From contig JAANYP010004661.1 in the NCBI GenBank assembly GCA_020465985.1, forward strand, positions 102,001 through 166,000: a stretch of DNA of 64,000 bases, written 5' to 3'. This DNA is from Centrapalus pauciflorus (Eukaryota > Streptophyta > Magnoliopsida > Asterales > Asteraceae). The notes under the pieces were generated by a model. It was not told the DNA's origin. It was given only the letters and a program-made list of their open reading frames with translations, and searched no databases. Made by a program: the position numbers and the translations under genes. Positions 54,998-64,000 of this stretch are shown in pieces (position 1 is the stretch's first letter; every line of letters begins with the position of its first letter).

Positions 54998-55205
54998 GGG
55001 TTCAAGTGATTACCATTAATTTTTTTCATAATCATGTTTAAATTAATAATGCAAGACTACTTGCAAAAAATCACACATAAACACACACTATAACGATGTA
55101 AAACGTGCAAGTTCACATGAACTGCACTGTTGTGAACATGCGTTATGTTCACATGAATTTTTTTTTTATGTTCACATGACTTTTTTAAGGTAGTCACACG
55201 AACCA
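54998..55205 (+). mobile_element. Family D element, internally deleted
   Basis: GGGTTCAAGTGATTACCATT then CATAATCATGTTTAAATTAA match the left side of family D; the right end AAGGTAGTCACACGAACC matches its right terminus. About half of the usual 420 bp is missing. Confidence 0.65.
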
Positions 55206-56211
<1,006 letters not shown>

Positions 56212-56224
56212 TATATATATATAG

Positions 56225-56641
<417 letters not shown>

Positions 56642-58270
56642 GGTTCAAGTGAGTACCACCCATTATGCAGCGCACCAGAAGGTACCACCCTTAAAAGTAA
56701 TAATTTTGGAAACTTTTTTTCATTAATTGATAATTCACATTACTTAATTGATCATTCACATTACTTAAATGATCATTCACATTATTTAATTTATCATTCA
56801 CATTACTTAATTAACCATTCACATTACTTAATTGATCGTTCACAACACTTATATAACTATTTATTCTTCTTGTACACTTATTTGATCATTCACAATAATT
56901 ATTTAACTATTTACACTTTTTTTATAATTATTTGATCATTCACATTACTTAAATGATCATTCACATTACTTAATTGACCATTCACATTACTTAAATGATC
57001 ATTCACATTATTTAATTGATCATTCACATTATTTAATTAACCATTACTTAAATGATCGTTCACATTATTTAAATGACCATTCACATTACTTAATTGATCA
57101 TTTACATTACTTAATTGATCTTTCACAACACTTATTTTATCATTCACATGAATTATTTGACTATTTACAGTATTTATTTCATCATTCACAATAATTATTT
57201 GACTTTTACACTTCTTATACACTTATTTGATCATTCACAACACTTATTTGATCATTCACAATAATTATTTGATCATTCACACTTCTTCTAAACTTATTAT
57301 AAATGGTCAAATAAATACTATGAATGGTCAAATAATTTCTTGTGAATGATCAAATAAGTGTTGTGAATGATCAAATAAGTATAGAATAATTGTGAAAGAT
57401 CAAATAAGTGTTGTGAATGATCATAAAAGTGTTGTGAATGATCAAATAAGTGTAGAAGAAGTGTGAATGGTCAAGTAATTATTGTGAATGGTAAATAATT
57501 GTAGAAGAACTGTAAATAGTCAAATAATTATTGTTAATGGTCAAGTAATTTATGTGACGATCAAATAAGTGTTGTGGATGATCAATTAAGTAATAAAAAT
57601 GGTCAATTAAGTAATGTGAATGATCAATTAAGTAATGTGAATGATCAAATAATTATAAAAGAAGTGTAAATAGTTAAATAATTATTGTGAATAATCAAAT
57701 AAATGTCGTGAATGATCAAATAAGTGTAAAAAATTGTAAATAGTCAAATAATTGTTGTGAATGATCAAATAAGTGTTGTGAATGAACAATTAAGTAATGT
57801 GAATGATCAAATAAGTAATGTGAATGATCATTTAAGTAATGTGAATGGTCAATTAAGTAATGTAAATGATCAATTAAGTAATGTGAATGATCAATTAAGT
57901 AATATAAATGGTCAATCAAGTAATGTGAATGATCAATTAGTCAAATAATTATTGTGAATGATCAAATAAGTGTAAAAGAATTGTAAATAGTCAAATAATT
58001 CTTGTAATGATCAAATAAGTGTTGTTAATGAATAATTAAGTAATGTGAATGATCAATTAAGTAATGTGAATGATCAAATAAGCAATGTGAATGATCATTT
58101 TATATGTATGTGAATGATTGCTGTAATTACGAATATATCATTCGAGCTAAAAAAAAAAGGGGGACGCGCATGGAGTTTCATTTTTTGATCAAAACCATTG
58201 ATTTATTTAATCTTGTGGCTTTGGATGGGTACCCTTGGTACACTAGATTTTTAATGGGAATCTTTTGAAC
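56642..58270 (+). mobile_element. Chimeric C/F element with inverted 21 bp minisatellite
   Basis: The left terminus is family C (GGTTCAAGTGAGTACCACCC to AAGGTACCACCCTTAAAAG). The right terminus is family F: TTGATCAAAACCATTGATTT, GGATGGGTACCCTTGGTACA and AATCTTTTGAAC mirror the left end of the copy at 42241. Between them lies the same 21 bp minisatellite, CATTCACATTACTTAATTGA at 56730-57295 and GTGAATGATCAAATAAGTGT at 57300-58110. Open frames of N-VND-QLS type are repeat translations. Confidence 0.8.
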
Positions 58271-58288
58271 ATATATATATATATATAA
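58271..58288. repeat. Short (TA)n between elements
   Basis: About 8 TA units between the chimeric C/F and the family H element. Confidence 0.9.
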
Positions 58289-59258
58289 GGTTCTATGGGA
58301 AACCATATGCATCGAGATCTTAAAAAAAATCGACCACGGCCTTTAGATTAAATGATCATTGGTGTATCATGCAATACACGCATTTGGTATGCATAAAGGT
58401 ATTTTGGGAAAAATATATATCTAGTCAACTCAATTTTAATTTTATATTTAATAAAATATTTCAACTATAATTACACATTAAATGCTAATGATACATTTCT
58501 AAATTTAAATCAAATTCAAAAGGAAAAAAAATCAAACAAATATTATTTATCTAAAATCTTTTTTAAAACACAATGCATCATCATCGGATTAATCGGGTTT
58601 ATCTTCAAATACGATACATCTTTATCGGATATATCTTTAAACACGATGCATATTTATCGTATTCAAGGGATTGTTCTTCATACATGATACATCTTAATCG
58701 GAATTCATCTTCAAACATGATGCATGTTCATCGGATTTATTGGATTCATCTTCAAACACGGTGCATCATTATCGGATTCATCTTCAAACACGATTTATCT
58801 TCATAAAAACAATGCATTGGGTTCGTCTTTCATAAAATTCGGATAAACCGATTCATATTTCAAAGTTTTCTATTAACATAAGGCATAAAAAACGACCATA
58901 ACTTCAACACGAGATCATTCAATCATCATCATCATCGTCGTCGGAATCATCATCATCCTCGTCGGTTGGTGGTGATGGTGTCGCGACCAAGAAAGGTGGA
59001 TGGCGGTGGTGTGGTGGCCGGTAGAGGGAGAGGGGGAGGGGAGCCTAGTGAAAGAGATGAACGAGGAAGTAAAGAGGGAATGAGATTAGGAAATATAGTT
59101 AATGTTTGATTTGTTTCCTTATAATCTTTAAAAAAATTTAAAAAGAAATTAATATCTTCAATTAATTAATGGTAAATATATCTAATATTCCTATAGTGCC
59201 CTTAATGCATTTTTAGTTGTCCGAGGTTTCCAATGTATCGAAATTTCCCATTGAACCT
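58289..59258 (+). mobile_element. TA-microsatellite TIR element, family H
   Basis: The left end is GGTTCTATGGGAAACCATAT then GCATCGAGAT; the right end is mirrored, GTATCGAAATTTCCCATTGA plus ACC. The interior holds a minisatellite of about 30-33 bp with ATTCATCTTCAAACACGATG (58570-58810) and a GGTGGTG-rich patch (58960-59040). It resembles family B in layout, but the sequence differs. Confidence 0.75.

Positions 59259-59295
<37 letters not shown>
59259..59295. repeat. (TA)n microsatellite between elements
   Basis: About 17 TA units between family H and family D. Confidence 0.95.
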
Positions 59296-59297
<2 letters not shown>

Positions 59298-59720
59298 TTC
59301 AAGTGAGTACCAATAGTTTTGCGGAGTACCGGAGGTACCTCGCTTAATACAATTTATTTTGAAATTTTTTTTCATAATCATGTGTAAATTAATGATACAA
59401 GACTACTTGTAAAAAATCACACATAAACACACACTATAACTATGTGAAACGTGCATGTTCACATGAACTGCACTGTTGTGAACGTATGTTAACACTAAAC
59501 ATGTTCACATTAATTTTTTAATTTCACATGACTTTTAAGATGCTAGAAATTGTGAATGTGTGTAATTCTTCTTTTACAAATAGGTTTATATTATTTGTAT
59601 CTAAATTAATATGGAAAAAAAATTTGACAAAATTTTTTTTTCGGAGCATGTTCACATCTAAAACCCGTGTGTTCACAGGTACTCACGGTATTCTGCATTT
59701 TTTAGGTACTCACACGAACC
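59296..59720 (+). mobile_element. TA-microsatellite TIR element, family D
   Basis: It starts GGTTCAAGTGAGTACCAATA then GTTTTGCGGAGTACCGGAGG and ends AGGTACTCACACGAACC. It is in the same direction as the copy at 9620 and similar along its whole length (425 bp). Confidence 0.87.
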
Positions 59721-59740
59721 ATATTCAATATATATAATTA

Positions 59741-60093
59741 GGGTTGGTATCATTGCAGAACCTTAATTTAATACAAAACTATAGAACCAATCTAAACCAT
59801 TAGATTATAATATAACATTATGGATAATATGATAATTATGCAATTAACATTATATTGGTAGTAGCCCACCAAGTTTGACTGCCCACTTTGACCAGTTTTG
59901 ACTCTTTTAATATCAAAGGTAAATGCAGTGTTGCATATATGATATATAGTATCACTTCGACGTTGAATGTGTGATATAAACTGTAATTCGACATCGAATG
60001 ATCTCTATATAATATATTGAATGGACGACTGGGTAAAAAAAATTTTACGAAAATAAACACGTAATATTTTATTGAAAAAAATATATCATGATT
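59741..60093 (-). mobile_element. Family E element interrupted by a retrotransposon
   Basis: It starts GGGTTGGTATCATTGCAGAA and matches the inverted family E copy at 47319 block by block up to AAAAAAATATATCATGATT, where the LTR at 60094 begins. The rest must lie beyond the 3' LTR, outside the window. Confidence 0.85.
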
Positions 60094-61816
60094 TGTAACA
60101 CCCCGACTCCCGAGCAGGTACGTGTAATTATCCTATTGACTAATTATAATAGTGATTATTGCGTTGGTCCAATTGCGTCCCGTATAGTGGATTATACGTG
60201 TCGGGACGGGGGATTACGTGGATTCGGGATATCATTTTAGTGGATAAATTATAATTATGGATTCACGAGATTAAATGGGATTTAATGATATAAATAGTGG
60301 ATTTTTGATATTGGGGTCGGGTATCGGTGTCGAACCCGCGATATAACGGGATCCGTTTAGTTACGTATATGTGTGTGACGTTCATTCTTATCCTTTCTTT
60401 TGTGCAATTCAGAGATAAGTGTGTGTGGGTGACCTTATGCTGCTGGAACTCCAGATTGATTCCAAATCAAGTGATTAAAGTGTTGAAAATCAGATTGAAA
60501 GCTTCTTGTTGTGTTCTTGAAGTTTTAAGGTAAGAAATCTTCCAATTGAATCTGATTTTGTGTGTTAAACATTGAGATATGTTGGGAATTGGTGTAACTA
60601 TGTTGTAGAAGTGTTTTGGTAACATATATGTGAATATTGGTTGCTGGAAATCGAAGTTTGGGGGTTAAAACCCCCTGGGCAGAACTGAAACAGCGAACAG
60701 GGGAACTGTCTGCGTCGTGAGCGCGGTCGCGACGCGCTAAGCGCGGCCGCGATGTTCTTCCTCGAGCGCGGGCCGCGATCGGGCCAGTGCGGCCGCGATC
60801 GGGCTTCTGCGGGTTTAGGTCGGTTTGGGCTTTGGGGGTCCGTTGGGTTGTTTTGTGGGGTCATTTGGGTATATTAACAGTTATGGGATAATTGAGATTA
60901 ATCTGGGAGAATTAATTGTGTACAGGGGCTATCAGAGATTGTTACGGGCCGGGTTCGGATCAGACAGTTAGGGAAATTGTGCAGGGTGATCCAGGTGAGT
61001 ACGCGAGACTTTTTCCAAAGACTAGTCGTTGTCTTTCGAGTCTTTTGTGTTAATATTTCATATGTGATTATATGAATTGTTTGGGCACTGCGAGTTGCCC
61101 CTCAGGTATGATCTTTCTTTCTTACTATGTGTTATATTTGAGATCCATTACTATATATTGCGATGAGTATCGTGGGAGCTGTGTAGCTCTGTTTGACCCT
61201 GTGAAGGGTTCCCATATATATATATATGCGGCCGTTATTCCTGTTAGCTCCCACGGGCGTGGTTTGGCTCCAGGGGGGGAGGGGAGGGATCCCCAATTGA
61301 GATGAGTATCTCTTTCTGTATTGGATCTCTAGGGTCTCTGAGTAGAGACTCGCTGGCATGTGTTATGCCGTGTAGTGTAGGGTTGCCATGTGACATGCGA
61401 TATGTGATTATGTGTACTGTGCAGTGTCTAAACCTTGTGTACTCACGAGCTGCGAAGCTTACGTATTCGAGTCTGATGTGTGTATCAGGGGGACCGAAGA
61501 TAGGACCGCCAGCTCCTGAGCGACGATAGGAGCTTGACTTGCTGCGATCGGGAGATTCTGCTTTTGTTATCTGTATGTGATACTTCGCTAGAAACTTTGG
61601 GACAAATGATACTGGGTTGTATGTGAATATTTGGGTCCGGGTCGGGTTTTGTATGTCGGGTTGACTTCGGGATATTACGGTTAATGTTTGTGTAAAATGT
61701 TTTAATTAATCAGTGTTTGTGCAAACCTTGACATTGGGATATGGATTGTGATTGCGTTAATGCCACATGTGTATTGTAAATGACGTGGCTTTTAGTTGGG
61801 ATTAGAGGGTGTTACA
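60094..61816 (+). mobile_element. 5' LTR of a Ty3/gypsy retrotransposon
   Basis: It begins TGTAACACCC and ends GGGTGTTACA, a perfect 10 bp terminal inverted repeat with TG...CA ends; it is 1,723 bp. A primer-binding site starts four bases downstream. The five bases before it are TGATT, the expected half of a target duplication. It has a TATAAATA box at 60289-60296 and a CG-rich block (60710-60800). The minus-strand solo LTR at 13732-15534 is a relative. Short open frames inside it are not genes. Confidence 0.92.
60289..60296 (+). promoter_or_regulatory. LTR TATA box
   Basis: TATAAATA in the first 200 bp of the LTR, also found in the related solo LTR, so it is the likely promoter of the element's genomic RNA. 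Confidence 0.55.
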
Positions 61817-61820
61817 TGTA

Positions 61821-61832
61821 TGGTATCAGAGC
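61821..61832 (+). other. Primer-binding site (tRNA-iMet)
   Basis: TGGTATCAGAGC is complementary to the 3' end of initiator methionine tRNA and starts four bases after the LTR end. The following bases (TTGTGG) depart from the perfect complement. Confidence 0.85.
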
Positions 61833-62000
61833 TTGTGGTTTTAGTATTGGGCATCGGGGGATGCTTGAGCTTAGACCGTGTTCAGATTCTTGGGGAGTAT
61901 TCCGGTGACGGATACTAGAGGATTTAATTATCCTGGCTTAGTGTATAACGCTGGGAGACCTATTTCTTGTGCTTAATTGCCTTGTTTTGTGCAGATCAGT

Positions 62001-64000
62001 ATGGCAGACCAGGGAGAGGGTTCTGGCGCGGGTAAGCCGCCGGGTGATGATGAGTATATCCGCAAGTCAGAGTTGCTTGGGGTTCTTACAGAGTTCTATA
62101 GACAGCAGAGAGAGCTGGAGAGAGAGCAGAGGCATGATACGGGGCCACGTTCTGGGGATGGTCAGGATACGGGCACGGGTGCAGGTGCCTCTTCCTCTAC
62201 ATCTCAGCGAGGGGGTTCATTTAAGGATTTCATGACTGGGAATCCTCCAGAGTTCAGAGGCGGGGGTGAGCCAGGGATGGCACTCGCGTGGGAGCGCGAG
62301 ATTGAGTCTGCATTTCGGGTTGCTCATGTGGACCCGAAAGACATGGTAGGGTATGCCACGTATCAGTTGAGGGGTGGAGCCTCACAGTGGTGGAGATCTA
62401 TCGAGTCTTCCATGTCTGATTCTCGTGCATATGCGATGTCCTGGGCTCAGTTTAAGGACATGTTTGAAATTCAGTATGCACCCCGTGATGAGCAGCGAGA
62501 GATGGAGCGCCGTTTCCTCCACTTACAGCAGAGGGATCTGTCCGTGCAGCAGTATGTGGATCGCTTCAATGAGTACTCCCAGTTCGCGCCGCAGCATGTG
62601 AATACAGAGAGGCGCAAGGCCGATGCCTTTGTTGACGGCCTGAGACCAGACATCAGGGAGTTCGTGGGATTACAGGAGACGTCATCTTTTGCCAGGGCGC
62701 TAGAGTTAGCTCGCATGAGAGAGCGAGAGATCGAGAGGCAGCGGGAGCAGCCGCCTACTCAGAGACAGCGTACGGGAGCCACTGAGCAGTCTAGTTACTG
62801 GCGCGAGCCGAGGGATCAGCAGCCCGAGCAGGGCCGTCATCAGGAGCAGAGTTCAGGTCCGCGTAGGGACCAAGGCAGGGACAGAGGCAGAGATAGAGGT
62901 CGGGATGAGAGGTCCCGGGGACAGGGCCAGAGAGGCAGTCATGCGGCCAGTCAGAGCAGTGTTGGGCAGGGGTCCCGGGCATCGGGGAGTAGAGCTGACA
63001 GTTTATCCGGAGAGCGAGATTGTCCGAGATGCCACCGCAGGCATGCCGGACCATGTGCCAGTGATCAGTTTCGGTGTTTTAGATGTGGTCAGTTCGGCCA
63101 CACAGCTACAGCCTGCACAGCCCCAGAGGCATTATGCTTCCGATGTGGGAAGCCGGGCCATCGCATGAGAGACTGCCCAGAGACAGCACCAGCAGTACCG
63201 GGAGCGAGCACGAGCGGTGCTAGAGTCGAGCCTTCTTCTTCCACCTCCCGCAGGGATGCAGCTCCGAGAGCCAGAGGCCGGGTGTTCCAGGCCACAGCTG
63301 AGGAGGCCAGAGATGCTCCAGATGTTGTTACGGGTACGTATATTCTGAATGGCTTGCGTGCGCGAGTCTTATTTGATTCTGGAGCCGATCGCTCTTATGT
63401 GTCAGTGTCCTTCTGTGCTTATTTTACTGTTGCTCCTACTGTATTATCTGTGCCATTGATTGTCGAAAGGGTAGACGGCAGTACCGCTTTAGTGAGCCGT
63501 ATTTATCGAGAGTGTGTACTCGCGATTGATACCCACCGATTCTTGATCGATTTACTGCCTATCGAGATCAGCAGTTTCGATGTGATCGTCGGTATGGACT
63601 GGATGACAGCCCGTCAGGCAGATATTCTTTGTGCAAAGAAGATGATCAGGATACCGATTTCTGAGACCGAGGTCGTGACAGTTTACGGGGAGAGGCGAAA
63701 GGGCGAGATTGGGATCATCTCGATGGTTAGAGCTCAGAGATATGTGACGAAAGGTTGTGAGACCTTCCTGGCTTATGTGATTGACGCCCAGAAGGAGAAG
63801 ACGAAGGTAGGGGATGTACCTGTAGTGCGAGACTACCCTGAGGTATTCCCAGATGAGCTACCTGGGCTACCGCCAGATCGCCAGGTAGAGTTCCGGATCG
63901 ACCTTATCCCTGGAGCGGTGCCGATTGCGAAGACGCCTTACAGGCTGGCACCCACTGAGATGCGAGAGATGATGACTCAGCTTCAGGAGTTGCTGGATAG
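62001..64000 (+). CDS. Gag-Pol polyprotein of a Ty3/gypsy retrotransposon (5' part)
   Basis: One frame is open from ATG 62001 to the window end (666 codons, no stop), so gag and pol are fused. Order: a charged N-terminus; the gag core (about 75-225) with FMTGNPPEFRGG and a GGASQWW motif; an Arg/Gln/Asp-rich linker; zinc knuckles C359-X2-C362-X4-H367-X4-C372 and C379-X2-C382-X4-H387-X4-C392, preceded by a CX2CX3HX3C degenerate one (341-352); the aspartic protease with D459-S-G-A; then a connector with DYPEVFPDELPGLPP and the first reverse-transcriptase residues (PYRLAPTEMREMM) at 640-660. It makes virus-like particles and copies the element's RNA. The layout suggests a Tekay/Del-like chromovirus, to be confirmed by the unseen RT and integrase. 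The frame is undamaged, so the copy is probably recent. Confidence 0.94.
   Translation, partial: MADQGEGSGAGKPPGDDEYIRKSELLGVLTEFYRQQRELEREQRHDTGPRSGDGQDTGTGAGASSSTSQRGGSFKDFMTGNPPEFRGGGEPGMALAWEREIESAFRVAHVDPKDMVGYATYQLRGGASQWWRSIESSMSDSRAYAMSWAQFKDMFEIQYAPRDEQREMERRFLHLQQRDLSVQQYVDRFNEYSQFAPQHVNTERRKADAFVDGLRPDIREFVGLQETSSFARALELARMREREIERQREQPPTQRQRTGATEQSSYWREPRDQQPEQGRHQEQSSGPRRDQGRDRGRDRGRDERSRGQGQRGSHAASQSSVGQGSRASGSRADSLSGERDCPRCHRRHAGPCASDQFRCFRCGQFGHTATACTAPEALCFRCGKPGHRMRDCPETAPAVPGASTSGARVEPSSSTSRRDAAPRARGRVFQATAEEARDAPDVVTGTYILNGLRARVLFDSGADRSYVSVSFCAYFTVAPTVLSVPLIVERVDGSTALVSRIYRECVLAIDTHRFLIDLLPIEISSFDVIVGMDWMTARQADILCAKKMIRIPISETEVVTVYGERRKGEIGIISMVRAQRYVTKGCETFLAYVIDAQKEKTKVGDVPVVRDYPEVFPDELPGLPPDRQVEFRIDLIPGAVPIAKTPYRLAPTEMREMMTQLQELLD

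Noticed and set aside
60327..61529. Short frames between 60.3 and 61.5 kb
   Set aside because: They are inside the 5' LTR upstream of the primer-binding site and show no coding features.
62374..63295. Alternative-frame and minus-strand frames over gag
   Set aside because: They are shadows of the gag-pol frame starting at 62001, which carries the zinc knuckles and protease motif.

Overview
The window is nuclear DNA of a flowering plant, very AT-rich and full of repeats. Two host genes can be supported. One is the 3' third of a MOR1/XMAP215-family microtubule-associated protein gene (13 exons, 635-5167, plus strand). The other is an intact single-exon Dof zinc-finger transcription factor gene (27556-28338, minus strand). 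Spliced plant exons, typical plant Helitron ends, Stowaway-, hAT- and MULE-type MITEs and a Ty3/gypsy element with an initiator-Met primer-binding site all point to a eudicot. Asteraceae is my low-confidence guess; nothing here proves the species.

Layout. 1-5.2 kb: MOR1 exons and introns. 5.2-9.5 kb: intergenic DNA with two copies of a tRNA-derived SINE and a 538 bp hAT-type MITE with a perfect 8 bp target duplication. 9.5-11.9 kb: TA microsatellites alternating with terminal-inverted-repeat (TIR) elements. 12.7-16.1 kb: a large fold-back MULE with a 9 bp target duplication, carrying a solo LTR in one arm and a small TIR element in its loop. 16.4-22.6 kb: MULE-type and Stowaway MITEs, a head-to-tail Helitron pair and a Copia-like LTR remnant. 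23-26.3 kb: more TA/TG-flanked TIR elements. 27.5-28.4 kb: the Dof gene, with a minus-strand Helitron pair directly upstream. 30.5-40.3 kb: a roughly 9.5 kb Helitron without a visible helicase, inserted inside a small TIR element whose two halves can still be read. 41.3-60.1 kb: an almost continuous chain of TIR elements separated by TA microsatellites, including two elements built of a long inverted array of a 21 bp minisatellite. 60.1-64 kb: the 5' LTR, leader, gag, protease and start of reverse transcriptase of a Ty3/gypsy element that runs off the window.

The main pattern is a set of at least ten short element families (labelled A-J here), about 29 copies and fragments in all, most lying directly between TA-rich microsatellites. 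Six families (A, B, C, D, F, H) start with variants of GGTTCAA-NN-GAG/GAA and end with the reverse complement, although their interiors differ. Most carry internal minisatellites, often built around GATGCAT. None encodes a protein, so they look non-autonomous, mobilised by an unseen enzyme that favours TA repeats. Each insertion keeps TA tracts on both flanks, which may explain why the elements accumulate in chains. Nearly all other long open frames are translations of simple repeats or minisatellites and are not annotated as genes.
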